Positions 40,290 to 49,424 are shown, numbered from the stretch's first letter. The stretch: DNA of 64,000 nucleotides from Gordonia insulae (GCF_003855095.1 NZ_CP033972.1:1116001-1180000); one strand, 5' to 3'. The notes: generated by a model from the sequence alone, not told the origin. Program-made: numbers and translations.

Positions 40290-41371
40290 TACCTGGCCTT
40301 TCGTGACTGGACGAGCAGGAGACCCAGTAGATAGACACCGCCGACCGACGTCGTGACGACGCCCACCGGCAATTGGGTCTCCGGTGCGAGAATGGTTCGG
40401 GCGATCGCATCACAGCTGACCAGGAGCGCGGCTCCCACCGCGGCGGAGGTCACCAGGGGGATACCCGGACTCGGCGAGATCCGCGCGGCGAGTTGCGGGG
40501 CGACCAGCGCGATGAACGAGATCGGTCCGGCGACCGCGGTGATGACGGCGGCGAACCCGACCCCGAGGATCAGCAGGATCAGCTGGGTCCGGCCTGTGTC
40601 GACGCCCTTGCTCTGCGCCGAGTCCGTGCCCAGTTCGAACATCCGCATGCGTGGTGCCATGGCGATGAGGAACGGCACCAGCACCACCAGGGTGACGAAT
40701 ACCGGTACGGTGTCGGACATTCGGATGTCGTGGAGGTTGCCCATTCCCCACGCCGCGGCCGATGCCGCGTTCTGCAGGTTGGCATTCGAGATCAGGTAGC
40801 CGTTGAACGCGAGCAGCATCGCGTTGATACCGACGCCGACCACGACGAAGCGATAACTGTCTGTCCCGCCGCGCATGCCGAGAAAGTAGACGGCGGCCGC
40901 GGTCACCAACGAGCCGAGCAACGCACCGATGGTTGCCGCCCCGGAACCGTCGTGCATGACCAGCATCACGATCAGCGCGCCGGTGTTGGCTCCCGTGGTG
41001 AGGCCGATGATGTCGGGACTGCCCAACGGATTTCGTGTGATGGTCTGGAAGACGGCACCGGACAGCGCCAGTGACGCGCCGCCGATCAACGCGATGACCA
41101 CCGCGGGCAAGGCCGCGGCGACAAGATTAGCGGGCTCGCCGGAGACCTGTCCGGCGAGGACCCGAAGCGTCTCGCCGAAGCCGATCCGCGGCGTGTCGGT
41201 GGTACTGACGCCCAACGACCAGGTCCCGACCGCCAACGCGATCACCACCAGGATCACCGAGATGATCACAGCGGCAAGATCGACCTTGATGCTCAGGAAC
41301 CGCCCTCGGATGAACCGGATGCGGCGCGGCCATCGTGCGGCGGCCACCGGCTCCGTGCGCAGCGACGTCAT
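40289..41371 (-). CDS. Iron-siderophore ABC transporter, permease 2 (FepG/FecD type)
   Basis: A 360-residue polytopic membrane protein with about nine or ten helices. Conserved FecCD blocks are present: ALSGAVFQTITRNPLGSPDI, GLTTGANTGALIV, and GPISFIALVAPQLAARISP near the C-terminus. The ATG at 41371 overlaps the stop of the first permease (ATGA), indicating coupling and a heterodimeric channel. The open frame continues further upstream but overlaps permease 1 and is not family-like. Confidence 0.93.
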   Translation of the reverse strand: MTSLRTEPVAAARWPRRIRFIRGRFLSIKVDLAAVIISVILVVIALAVGTWSLGVSTTDTPRIGFGETLRVLAGQVSGEPANLVAAALPAVVIALIGGASLALSGAVFQTITRNPLGSPDIIGLTTGANTGALIVMLVMHDGSGAATIGALLGSLVTAAAVYFLGMRGGTDSYRFVVVGVGINAMLLAFNGYLISNANLQNAASAAAWGMGNLHDIRMSDTVPVFVTLVVLVPFLIAMAPRMRMFELGTDSAQSKGVDTGRTQLILLILGVGFAAVITAVAGPISFIALVAPQLAARISPSPGIPLVTSAAVGAALLVSCDAIARTILAPETQLPVGVVTTSVGGVYLLGLLLVQSRKAR

Positions 41372-42414
41372 GTCTCCGCCCCCTTGCGCCGCACGAGTGC
41401 GATGAGTACCGGGGCACCGATGAATGCCGTCACCATGCCGACCGGGAGCTCGCTCGGGGTGATCACCCGCGCCAGGAGGTCGGAGCCCACCAGGACGATC
41501 GGCCCGACGATCACGCTCATCGGCAACAGCCATCGATTGTCGGGCCCGAACAGGAGGCGCACGGTCTGCGGGACCATCAGGCCGACAAAGGTGATGGGGC
41601 CGATGGCCGCGGTGGCCGCGCCACAGAGGACCGTCACGATCACGAAACCTGCGGCCCGCACCCGACCCACCGGAATGCCCAGGGAGCGAGCCCGGTCATC
41701 GCCGAGCGCGAGTCCGTTGAGGTAAGGGATCAACAACATCGAAACCAGACAACCGAGGCAGATCGGGAGCCAGACGATCGTAACCTCTTCCCAGCCGCGT
41801 CCGTCGAGGGTGCCGACCTGCCACGAACGGATCGTGTCGAAGGACTTGGGATCGATCATCGTCAGACCGAAACCCACACCGCTGAAGATGGATCCGGCGG
41901 CGACGCCGGTGAGCACGAGTTTCTCCGGACTGGCGCCGCTGACGCCGCGCGACCCGACGAAGTAGACGATCGTGGCCGCCAGGAACGCGCCTGCCATGGC
42001 GAACCACAGATAGCCACTGGTGGTGGTGATCCCGAAGACCACCGCACCGACGACCATGGCGAAATACGCGCCCGAGTTGACCCCGAGAATCCCGGGATCT
42101 GCCAACGGGTTCCGGGTGAGGCTCTGCATGATGGCGCCCGCAGCACCGAGTGCCGCACCGACGAGAACCGCGAGCAGCGTCCGCGGCACCCGGTTGTTGC
42201 GGATGACCTCCAGCGTTGTCGCGTCGCCCTGGCCGAGCAAGGCATGCCACACCTCGGAGATCGAGAAGGAACCGGATCCGACGAAGAAGCCGAGCAGGAT
42301 CAGGGCGGCGAGCACCCCCACCAACGTCACGAGCATCACCAGATGCGAGGCTCGGCGCGACGGGATCGGCGGTGGGTCCGGGCGGGTCGCGGTCTCGGCG
42401 GTGTCCACGCTCAT
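41368..42414 (-). CDS. Iron-siderophore ABC transporter, permease 1 (FepD/FecC type)
   Basis: A 348-residue membrane protein from the ATG at 42414; a GTG at 42447 is an alternative start. Family blocks are RVPRTLLAVLVGAALGAAGA, SLTRNPLADPGILGVNSGA and GPITFVGLMVPQTVRLLFGP. It is the first gene of the four-gene importer. The upstream region carries a -10-like TATACT and an IdeR-like box, so the operon is probably repressed when iron is sufficient. No siderophore biosynthesis gene is present in the window. Confidence 0.93.
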   Translation of the reverse strand: MSVDTAETATRPDPPPIPSRRASHLVMLVTLVGVLAALILLGFFVGSGSFSISEVWHALLGQGDATTLEVIRNNRVPRTLLAVLVGAALGAAGAIMQSLTRNPLADPGILGVNSGAYFAMVVGAVVFGITTTSGYLWFAMAGAFLAATIVYFVGSRGVSGASPEKLVLTGVAAGSIFSGVGFGLTMIDPKSFDTIRSWQVGTLDGRGWEEVTIVWLPICLGCLVSMLLIPYLNGLALGDDRARSLGIPVGRVRAAGFVIVTVLCGAATAAIGPITFVGLMVPQTVRLLFGPDNRWLLPMSVIVGPIVLVGSDLLARVITPSELPVGMVTAFIGAPVLIALVRRKGAET

Positions 42415-42534
42415 GTTCGACCGGTCTGCGCAGTGGGCCCGCGCCACCGTCGGGGAACTCGTGCGCGCACAGAGATCACACCGCCGGCCTTCCGCCAGTG
42501 TCCGCCGGCATGTGGGTCGGCAGACCGTGCCGCA

Positions 42535-42540
42535 AGTATA
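42535..42540 (-). promoter_or_regulatory. Probable -10 element of the siderophore importer operon
   Basis: On the minus strand this reads TATACT, near the sigma-A consensus, in an AT-rich patch in otherwise GC-rich DNA. The IdeR-like box lies directly upstream, in the position of the -35/-10 spacer. The transcript would start near 42528, giving a leader of roughly 80-115 bases. Confidence 0.5.
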
Positions 42541-42542
42541 AG

Positions 42543-42561
42543 TTAGGAACGCCTATCCTCG
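42543..42561 (-). promoter_or_regulatory. IdeR/DmdR-type iron box
   Basis: The 19-bp plus-strand sequence TTAGGAACGCCTATCCTCG shares 12 positions with the mycobacterial IdeR consensus TTAGGTTAGGCTAACCTAA, including both TTAGG and CTA-CCT cores. It overlaps the spacer of the predicted promoter for the siderophore importer. Iron-loaded IdeR bound here would block RNA polymerase. The fit is partial, so the call rests on position as well as sequence. Confidence 0.6.
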
Positions 42562-42620
42562 GCTTCGAAACGCCCCGACCAGACGGCACGGGTACCCGCG
42601 TGGAACAACGGATTCTGCGG

Positions 42621-42965
42621 TCACGAGACGTGTTGGGTGCCCTGGAGTTCACCGCCTGCGGCGCGCCAGTCGATGAGACCCTTGGTCATGTTCCGCGCCT
42701 CGAAACCGAGTTCGATCAGCATGTTCGCTGCTCCGGCCGACCGCAGTCCACCGGTGCAGAAGGTGATCAGGAGCTGATCGTCGGGTAGTTCCGCGCACCG
42801 TGTCGGCAGATCCTCGAGCGGGATGTGGATCGCGTCGGGGATGTGGTTCCGATTCCACTCGAAGGATCGGCGCACGTCGACGATCACCGCACCTTCGCGG
42901 ACCAAGGCGATTGCCTCCTCGGCCGACACCGCGGGCGCGTGTCGCAGGAAATGCCGAATACCCAT
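42621..42965 (-). CDS. Rhodanese-like single-domain sulfurtransferase
   Basis: A 114-residue rhodanese domain. It has VIVDVRRSFEWNRNHIPDAI, then HIPLEDLP, and the active-site loop ITFCTGGLRSAGAANML, whose Cys would carry a persulfide. Such small proteins move sulfane sulfur or detoxify cyanide and reactive sulfur. The ATG at 42965 follows AAAGAGGT. A long perfect palindrome lies 63 bp upstream and may regulate the gene. No persulfide dioxygenase or ArsR-type sensor is adjacent. Confidence 0.9.
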   Translation of the reverse strand: MGIRHFLRHAPAVSAEEAIALVREGAVIVDVRRSFEWNRNHIPDAIHIPLEDLPTRCAELPDDQLLITFCTGGLRSAGAANMLIELGFEARNMTKGLIDWRAAGGELQGTQHVS

Positions 42966-43027
42966 CCAGCCGAACCTCTTTCGCGTGTCGACGCATCCGT
43001 TCTGGAAGATGCGTACAGCTGAACACG

Positions 43028-43060
43028 ACCGTAAGCTTCAGTAAGTCTGAAGCTTACGGT
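43028..43060. promoter_or_regulatory. 33-bp perfect inverted repeat between MFS and rhodanese genes
   Basis: Two perfect 13-bp arms, ACCGTAAGCTTCA and TGAAGCTTACGGT, are separated by a 7-base loop. The arms are AT-richer than the surroundings. It lies 36 bp past the MFS stop and 63 bp before the rhodanese start, both on the minus strand. It can be a transcription terminator for the MFS gene (no T-run follows) or an operator for the rhodanese gene. The symmetry is far beyond chance. Confidence 0.7.
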
Positions 43061-43096
43061 CGGCTGTGTCAAGGCGGCACCGTCGCGGCGCCGGGG

Positions 43097-44560
43097 TCAG
43101 TGATGGCCGCTCGGGGCGCGCACGTCCGGTGGAACCGTCGACCTGTCGCAGCAGATGGCCGCCGATTCCAGCGGCACCCGGTCGTCGTGGTGATCCCGGT
43201 TGCGGATGCCGACTGCCGAGATGATGCCCCCGACGATGAACAGTGATGCGGTGATGAGGGCGGCGCGATGGAAGCTCGCGACGTCGAGGACGCCACCCAC
43301 GATGATGCCGGTGCAGGCAACGGCGACCAGTCCGGCTATCCGGGAGATCGCATTGTTGATCGCGGAGCCGATACCGCTCTGCTCGCGTGTGACCGCCGCG
43401 AGAATCGCGGAGGTCAGCGGGGTGACCGTGATCGACAGGCCGAGGCCGAACAGCACCAGACCAGGCAGCATCTGCCACCAGAAGTCGAAGTCCGAGTCGG
43501 TGGTGAGCATCAGCAGATACCCGAGACCGGCGATGATCGGGCCGCCCGCCATGAACAGCCGCGGACCGTGGCGCGCGGACAGGACGCCGACCGGACGCGC
43601 GATGAAGAACGACAAAACCGGTATGGGAAGTGTCGCGAGTCCGGCGACCAGAGCGGAGAACCCGACGACCTCCTGCAGGAACAACACCGTGATGAGGGAG
43701 CCCATCGACACTCCCGCATAGACAAAGGTCGTCGCCAGGTTGCCGACACCGAAATTGCGCACCGCGAACATCCGCAGCGGGATCATCGGATGGTCGGTGT
43801 GCGTCTCTCGCCAGAACAGGCCGGCAAGGCAGATCACACCTCCGATCAGTGCCGATGCGACGACGGGATTCGACAGGCCGAGACGTTGCTGTTCGATCAA
43901 CGCGTAGACCGTCCCGGCGAGTCCGGCGGCCGCCAGGATCGCGCCGGGAAGATCGATGCGCGTCGGTTCAGACGTTCGCGGCGGCTCCTCGAGGCGCATC
44001 GAGAGCACCACGGTGACGGCGACCGGGATGACGTTGACGGCGAAGATCCAACGCCAGTTCAAGGCGTCCACGAGGACGCCACCGAGCAGGGGACCGACCA
44101 CGAACGCCGTACCCGTCCACGCTGTCCACGTGCCGATGGCCTTCGGCTGGTCGTCGGGGGAGAAGGCCGAATTGATCAACGCGAGCGAACTGGGTACGAG
44201 CAGTGCCGCACCGACGCCCTGGACGCCGCGACCGGCGATCAGCACCAGAGCCGTGGGCGCTGCGGCACAGACCACCGACGACAGGCCGAATATCAGGAGA
44301 CCGGCGCGGAGAACCGGCAGACGGCCGAACGCGTCGGAGATCGATCCCGCGACGAGGATCAACGCGCCGAGGGCCAAGAGGTAGGCGTCCACCACCCATT
44401 GTTGGGTGGCGAGTCCGCCGCCGAGATCCGCGGAGATCGCCGGCAAGGCGAGGTTGACCACCGATCCGTCGAGGAATGCCACGAACGACGCGAGAATGGC
44501 CACCGCCACAACGGGTCCCGTCGCGGGATGCGCTGCCGGCACCGGGGAGCTGAGCGCCAT
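43097..44560 (-). CDS. MFS drug exporter, DHA2 (14-helix) family
   Basis: 487 residues with about 14 hydrophobic segments. DHA2 motifs are present: ILASFVAFLDGSVVNLALPA in helix 1 (motif D1), WVVDAYLLALGALILVAGSI in helix 2, the motif A region SISDAFGRLPVLRAGL, and motif C in TAWTGTAFVVGPLLGGVLVD (helix 5). It exports drugs or metabolites using the proton gradient. No regulator gene sits next to it. The C-terminus is hydrophilic with a CC pair (AAICCDRS). The rhodanese gene follows on the same strand. Confidence 0.93.
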   Translation of the reverse strand: MALSSPVPAAHPATGPVVAVAILASFVAFLDGSVVNLALPAISADLGGGLATQQWVVDAYLLALGALILVAGSISDAFGRLPVLRAGLLIFGLSSVVCAAAPTALVLIAGRGVQGVGAALLVPSSLALINSAFSPDDQPKAIGTWTAWTGTAFVVGPLLGGVLVDALNWRWIFAVNVIPVAVTVVLSMRLEEPPRTSEPTRIDLPGAILAAAGLAGTVYALIEQQRLGLSNPVVASALIGGVICLAGLFWRETHTDHPMIPLRMFAVRNFGVGNLATTFVYAGVSMGSLITVLFLQEVVGFSALVAGLATLPIPVLSFFIARPVGVLSARHGPRLFMAGGPIIAGLGYLLMLTTDSDFDFWWQMLPGLVLFGLGLSITVTPLTSAILAAVTREQSGIGSAINNAISRIAGLVAVACTGIIVGGVLDVASFHRAALITASLFIVGGIISAVGIRNRDHHDDRVPLESAAICCDRSTVPPDVRAPSGHH

Positions 44561-44664
44561 CGTTTCCGCCTGTCACGTGCGTTGGTTGCTCGCGGGGGAG
44601 TCAGGTCAGTATGGCAGGGGTGACCGACCGCGGGGGTGCCGAATGCGCGTGGCGGATCAGTCGA

Positions 44665-45081
44665 TCAACCCCAATAGGCGAACTCGCAGGTGGGTCGCGG
44701 TTCGGTCTTGTACGCCACGAGCTTGCCGTCCATCGTGATGGTGCAGGACAGTTCGGCGGCGCCGCCGTCTGCCGAGATCGTCGTCTCGAGTTCGTCGTAC
44801 ACGGGAAACTGCTTCTGCCACGGCAGACTCACGTCGCTCTCGGTCTGCTCGGCCGCCCCGTTCACGGAATAGCGGACGGTGGCCTGACCGCTGCCGGTCA
44901 CCTGCATCGTCGCGGTACCGACGGCCGGGCCGGTTGGTGTGGTCGGCGCGGGCGTCGTCTGCGTCATCGTCACCTCCGGTGACGCGTCGGCCCCGACCGG
45001 GTCGCCCTCGATGCCGCAACCGGCCGTCACAGCCGCCACCATCGCGATCGACGCGATCACGCCCAGCCCACGAATACTCAT
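44665..45081 (-). CDS. MmpS-like lipoprotein
   Basis: 138 residues from the ATG at 45081. A lipoprotein signal ends in AVTAGCG, then comes a Thr/Pro-rich linker, then an Ig-like beta domain. In this domain, ATVRYSVNGAAEQTESDVSL, PWQKQF and two Cys (ELSCTIT and RPTCEF) match the MmpS-type fold and its disulfide. MmpS proteins assist MmpL lipid exporters, but no mmpL gene is near, so this is an orphan copy. Its location would be the outer face of the cytoplasmic membrane. Confidence 0.7.
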   Translation of the reverse strand: MSIRGLGVIASIAMVAAVTAGCGIEGDPVGADASPEVTMTQTTPAPTTPTGPAVGTATMQVTGSGQATVRYSVNGAAEQTESDVSLPWQKQFPVYDELETTISADGGAAELSCTITMDGKLVAYKTEPRPTCEFAYWG

Positions 45082-45190
45082 GGCCGTAGCGTAGGTCCGC
45101 GGCCCGGGATCGCCCACCGCCCCGGCGGTGAATCATTCGGCCGAGCGACAGCGCCCCGCGAGCCGACGTCCGCAACGAAGTTGCTACGTG

Positions 45191-45619
45191 TCAGGCCAAT
45201 TCGATGATCGCCCGGGTGGCCGCGGTGCGCACCCGCGCCACGGGGTCGTCGGCGAGACGGTGGAGCTCCGGCATGGCGTCGACGAGCTCATGCTTTCCCG
45301 CGATCTTCGCGACCCACTCCCGAACGCGCCAGTGCACGTCGTCGGCCGCGTCGAGCACGCTCTGCTGGGCGACGTCGTCCCAGACCCAGAAGAGGCCGCG
45401 GCCCGCCCAGACGCGCAACCAGTAGGTCAGGTCTTCGGGCAGGCCCCGCTCGACGAGATTCATCCCCGGCGGCCCGCCGAGCGCGATGATCAGACCCGGA
45501 TCGGTGTCGTCGCCGTCGAGCATGCGACTGCAGGCCAGGACGAAGTCGAGGCGCCCGCGGCGTCGGCATTCCTGTTCGATGCTCTGCCGCGGGGTCAGCT
45601 TCCAGTGTCGGCCGGCCAC
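45191..45619 (-). CDS. Hypothetical protein with HEAT-like repeat
   Basis: 142 residues. The last third, VHWRVREWVAKIAGKHELVD and then ARVRTAATRAIIEL, reads as two HEAT-type helical repeats. The N-terminal part is unassigned, with GRLDFVLACSRMLDGDD and a Trp-rich stretch YWLRVWAGRGLFWVWDD. I do not know its function; HEAT repeats usually mediate protein or nucleic-acid contacts. Codon use and a clear start (MAGRHWKLT) support a real gene. It lies between the MmpS-like and hydrolase genes on the same strand. Confidence 0.7.
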   Translation of the reverse strand: MAGRHWKLTPRQSIEQECRRRGRLDFVLACSRMLDGDDTDPGLIIALGGPPGMNLVERGLPEDLTYWLRVWAGRGLFWVWDDVAQQSVLDAADDVHWRVREWVAKIAGKHELVDAMPELHRLADDPVARVRTAATRAIIELA

Positions 45620-45650
45620 AAGCCGAGTATCGCACTGCGCATGATGCGAT

Positions 45651-46766
45651 TCAGTGCGTCTGCTCGGCCTCGGGGTCGGGGGTGACGTGGCGTCCGGCCA
45701 GTTCGTGGAGTTCGCGGAACACCCGTTTCGACGACTCCGCCCACGGCATCAGGATCGGAAAGACATGGAACATCCCGCGTTCCTCCATCGCGTGTACCCG
45801 CACGCCCGCAGCGGAGAGACCTTCCGCGAACTCACGGATGCCGTCGCGGAACATCTCGTCGGCGCCCCAGCACACGAACGTCGGCGGGAACCATGCAGGA
45901 TCGGGGGTCGCGTAGACCGCTGACACGCGTTCGTCGTTCGGCTGCACACCACGGAGGTACGGGGTCACCGGAACATTCCAGGGCAGGATGTCGAACTGCG
46001 CGTTGTCCGTGATCGACGGATGGTTGAGGTCGAGATCGACCTCCGGTGAGAACAGCGCGAGCGCCGCCGGCATCGGCATGCCCTCGGCATGCAGGTGCGA
46101 GATCAGCGAGGTGGCCAGGCCACCTCCGCCGGAGTCGCCGGCGACGACGAGGTGATCGGCCGACACGCCGCGGTCGATGAGGCCCTGATAGACGTCGGCG
46201 GCGTCGAGCACGCCGGCCGGAAACGGGAACTCCGGGGCCATCCGATAGTCGGCGATGAAGAGTTCGTAGCCGGTGATCTTCACGAGCGACGCCGCGAACG
46301 CCGAATACATGATGGGTGATGTACCGATGTAGCCGCCGCCGTGCAGGTACAGGATCGTCGCGCCGATGGTCTGCTTGTCGTCGTCATCGTCGACGAACGC
46401 ATCGGTGCTGGCCTTCGCCCGGCACCATATCCCCGGCACGCCGCCGATCGTGTCATCGGTGATCTCGACACTGTCGATCACCTCGACGAACGGAGGCATC
46501 ACGGTGAGGCAGATGTCGTCGAGAATCTTCTCCATCGATCGGAACTCCTCGATGGGGAGGCCCATGGAGAAGCCCATGAACGAGCGCACGGCTTGACGAG
46601 TGACCGATTGACCGACGTTGTCGAGCAGGCCGCCGGGACCTTCCCACGGTCGCCGAAACGGCACCCGTGCCAATCCGTTCAGCATGCACTGCGCCAGCCC
46701 CACGACCGTCAGGGCAGTCACCGGGCCCGACGCCGTCTGCACCTCGGGGCGATCAGCCATCACCAT
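45651..46766 (-). CDS. Alpha/beta hydrolase, hormone-sensitive lipase family
   Basis: 371 residues. The HSL signature LYLHGGGYIGTSP forms the oxyanion hole, and the nucleophile is in VAGDSGGGGLATSLI. The catalytic Asp is probably in TFVCWGADEMFRDG and the His in GMFHVFPILMPWAES. Members of this family hydrolyse short to medium acyl esters and act inside the cell. The N-terminal 100 residues form a cap. The ATG at 46766 has AGGA upstream; an ATG at 46760 is also possible. Confidence 0.9.
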   Translation of the reverse strand: MVMADRPEVQTASGPVTALTVVGLAQCMLNGLARVPFRRPWEGPGGLLDNVGQSVTRQAVRSFMGFSMGLPIEEFRSMEKILDDICLTVMPPFVEVIDSVEITDDTIGGVPGIWCRAKASTDAFVDDDDDKQTIGATILYLHGGGYIGTSPIMYSAFAASLVKITGYELFIADYRMAPEFPFPAGVLDAADVYQGLIDRGVSADHLVVAGDSGGGGLATSLISHLHAEGMPMPAALALFSPEVDLDLNHPSITDNAQFDILPWNVPVTPYLRGVQPNDERVSAVYATPDPAWFPPTFVCWGADEMFRDGIREFAEGLSAAGVRVHAMEERGMFHVFPILMPWAESSKRVFRELHELAGRHVTPDPEAEQTH

Positions 46767-46851
46767 GTTCGCAATCCTAATGGTCGGATCCCGATCGTCG
46801 GATGGCTCACCCGTCGAACCTCACTGCCGGGGTGCCGCTCGACTCGTCGAT

Positions 46852-47928
46852 TCAGGCGACGAAGTCATCCCAATTGGTGGACAGGTAGTCGAGAAAGCGC
46901 GGACCCACCGACTCGCCGACCAAGTGCTCGCTGGACACCGGCTGGGGAAGCGCCCGATAGTGCGGGTCCGCGATGACCTGCCGCGGGAAATCGTGGTGCA
47001 GGATGCCCGCGGTCCCGATGAGGACGAAGTCGGCGCCCCACTCGAGACACTGACGTGCTCCCTGCGCGTCCACGATCTTGCCTGCGACACCCAATCGAGT
47101 GGAGCCGCGCGGCAAAGTGGTGAAGTGGTCGATGAGTCGCCGTCCCCGGTGTTGATCCTCGTACGGTTCCTTGAACGCGTCCCAGAGCGACATGTCGAGG
47201 TAATCGAGAGACCCATCGGCAAGGACATCGGCAGCGAGGGCAACTGCCTCGTCGAGCACGATCCCGTAGCGCTCGGGAGACAGCCGCAGGCCGAGTTGGA
47301 AATCGGTGGATGTGGCCGCCCTGATGCCGCTGATGATCTCGTGGACGATGCGGAAGCGGTTGTCGGCGGACCCGCCGTAACGATCCGACCGATGGTTGTG
47401 CCGGGCGTCGAGGAACTGCGCCACCAGATAGCCGTGCGCACCATGGATCTCGACGCCGTCGAACCCGGCGGTCTGCGCGCGGACGGCCGCGTCGACGAAA
47501 TCCTGCACCACCACCTCGACCTGCTCGGTCGTCAGCGCGGTGGCCCCTTTGGCCGGGTCGTCCCAGGGCGCGACGACCGGTCGGCCGGACAACTGCGTGT
47601 CCGCGCGCCGCCCGCCGTGCTGCAACTGGACCGATGACACGGCCCCGGCTGCGCGGAGACCGTCGGCGAGGCGCGTGAGACCGGGCAGTTGGCTGTCGTC
47701 GCAGATGCCCAGCTGTCCCGGGAACGCCTGCCCGGCGGGACTCACATGAGCCGCGCAGGTCATGACCAGCGCGAAGCCGCCTGCGGCACGGTGGAGCAGC
47801 CACCGATACTCGTCGTCGTGCAGCGTCCCGTCGGGGTTGCTCTGGAGATTGGTGAGCGGCGCGAGGGCCATCCGGTTGGACCACGCCGGACCGCGGTTCA
47901 TGGCCAGGGGTGCGGAGAGATCGGTCAC
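46852..47928 (-). CDS. Old yellow enzyme family NADH:flavin oxidoreductase
   Basis: A 358-residue FMN TIM-barrel enzyme. Landmarks are NRMALAPLTNLQSNPDG, SVQLQHGGRRADTQLSG, and FDGVEIHGAHGYLVAQFLD followed by RSDRYGGSADNRFR, which bind FMN and substrate. Such proteins reduce the C=C bond of enones using NAD(P)H, or act on xenobiotics. It starts with a GTG. There is no partner gene nearby that fixes the substrate. Confidence 0.92.
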   Translation of the reverse strand: MTDLSAPLAMNRGPAWSNRMALAPLTNLQSNPDGTLHDDEYRWLLHRAAGGFALVMTCAAHVSPAGQAFPGQLGICDDSQLPGLTRLADGLRAAGAVSSVQLQHGGRRADTQLSGRPVVAPWDDPAKGATALTTEQVEVVVQDFVDAAVRAQTAGFDGVEIHGAHGYLVAQFLDARHNHRSDRYGGSADNRFRIVHEIISGIRAATSTDFQLGLRLSPERYGIVLDEAVALAADVLADGSLDYLDMSLWDAFKEPYEDQHRGRRLIDHFTTLPRGSTRLGVAGKIVDAQGARQCLEWGADFVLIGTAGILHHDFPRQVIADPHYRALPQPVSSEHLVGESVGPRFLDYLSTNWDDFVA

Positions 47929-48032
47929 CAGCGCCTCACGTCGTGGTTCTGTCGGTCTGACTGGTGCGTTTCTATCATCGGCCGACCCGGCGCGTCCTGC
48001 CGGGATCGCTCGTGATCGCTGACGTCGATTCT

Positions 48033-49424
48033 TCAGGACCGGCCCGACACTCGATCAGCGACGGTTGCGATCACGTTCGTGCGGGCCGCTCGGGACCGCA
48101 GTTCCAGACGATCGGCGAGCCGGTATGCGGCGTAGAGTCCGGCGACGCCCAGATAGCGCAGGGGTTCAGGTTCCCATTTCGGCGACCGATGGCCCACCCA
48201 CGGCAGGCGCGTGAGCTCGGTGTCGCGACCGGCGAACAGATCGACCAGCGTCCGGGCCGCGACGTTGGTGGTGGTGAGTCCCGAGCCCACGTACCCGGCG
48301 GCCGACGCGATCCCCGTCCGCTCGTCGAACGTGATCGACGTGCACCAATCGCGATGGACACCCAGTACACCGCACCACGTGTGGTCGATCGATGCCGTGC
48401 GCGTGCTCGGGAACCGTTCCTGCAGTGCGCGAATCAGCGCGCCCGCGGTCTTCGGCTGGGTCCGCCCGTCGTCGTCGGTCCGCGATCCGTACCGGTATGG
48501 GACGCCCCGCCCGCCCAGGGCGATCCGGCCGTCCGCGGTCCGCTGCGCGTAGGTGTACGCGTGCGCCGATTCTCCGAGGAGTTCGGCTCCTTCCCAGCCG
48601 ATCTCGTCCCATTGGTGGTGATCGAGCGGCTCGGTGACCACCATCGACGAGTTCATCGGCAGGAGCGCGCGGTGCCGACCGGGTAATGCGGGGGTGAACC
48701 CCTCGACGCAGATCGCGATGTGATCCGCTCGGACGACGCCGCGATCGGTGGTCAGCCGGCCGGGTTCGACATGCGTGACCGTCGTTCCCTCGACGATCCT
48801 GATCCCGGACCGCTCCGCCGCTGCGGCCACCCCGTCGGTCAGTCGTGCCGGCTGCACGCGAATGCAGTGCGGTGAGTAGCTCGCCGAGAGCGCATCGGCC
48901 ACCCGCACACGTCGGAGCAGTTCGGCTTGGCTCAGCAGGACGGTCCCCGTTGATCCCCAACGCGTCGCGGCCGCGACGTCATGAAGGAGCCGATCATGCT
49001 GCGCGGGACACCGTGCCACCGTGAGGACACCAGAATATCTTGCATCGCAGTCGATTTGCTCATCGGAGATACGCGACGCCACCTCACGCACCGCGGATTC
49101 CATGGTCACCGTGAGAGCCCGGTTCGCGGCCCCACCGTCCTGGCCCCGCGCCTCGGCGATGCCCGCGTACGTTGCACGGTTGCCGGGTACCTCCGCCGAC
49201 AGCCAACCACCGTTTCGACCCGACGCACCATATCCGCAGAACCGTGATTCCACGACGAGAATGCGGGCATCGGGAAACTCCCGACGCAGGTAGTAGGCCG
49301 TCCACAACCCGGTGAGTCCGCCACCGACGATCGCGAAGTCGACATCGGTGTCGCCGTCGAGAGACGGGCGTGTTCCGCCGGCGTGTATCGCCGCCGACCA
49401 GAACGAGACATCCCCGTTTCGCAT
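48033..49424 (-). CDS. FAD-dependent amine/amino-acid oxidase (DAO, PuuB-like)
   Basis: 463 residues. The FAD motif near residue 28 is DFAIVGGGLTGLWTAYYLRR, followed by RFCGYGASGRNGGWLSAEV, which resembles gamma-glutamylputrescine oxidase and sarcosine-oxidase-like proteins. The C-terminal dinucleotide region is IASAAGYVGSGLTTTNVAAR. It would oxidise an amine or amino acid to an imine and H2O2. The gene is followed on the same strand by the OYE gene after about 104 bp. Confidence 0.87.
   Translation of the reverse strand: MRNGDVSFWSAAIHAGGTRPSLDGDTDVDFAIVGGGLTGLWTAYYLRREFPDARILVVESRFCGYGASGRNGGWLSAEVPGNRATYAGIAEARGQDGGAANRALTVTMESAVREVASRISDEQIDCDARYSGVLTVARCPAQHDRLLHDVAAATRWGSTGTVLLSQAELLRRVRVADALSASYSPHCIRVQPARLTDGVAAAAERSGIRIVEGTTVTHVEPGRLTTDRGVVRADHIAICVEGFTPALPGRHRALLPMNSSMVVTEPLDHHQWDEIGWEGAELLGESAHAYTYAQRTADGRIALGGRGVPYRYGSRTDDDGRTQPKTAGALIRALQERFPSTRTASIDHTWCGVLGVHRDWCTSITFDERTGIASAAGYVGSGLTTTNVAARTLVDLFAGRDTELTRLPWVGHRSPKWEPEPLRYLGVAGLYAAYRLADRLELRSRAARTNVIATVADRVSGRS

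Noticed and set aside
43268..44623. 451-residue plus-strand frame over the MFS exporter
   Set aside because: It is an Arg/Asp/His-rich shadow frame antisense to an obvious 14-helix transporter.
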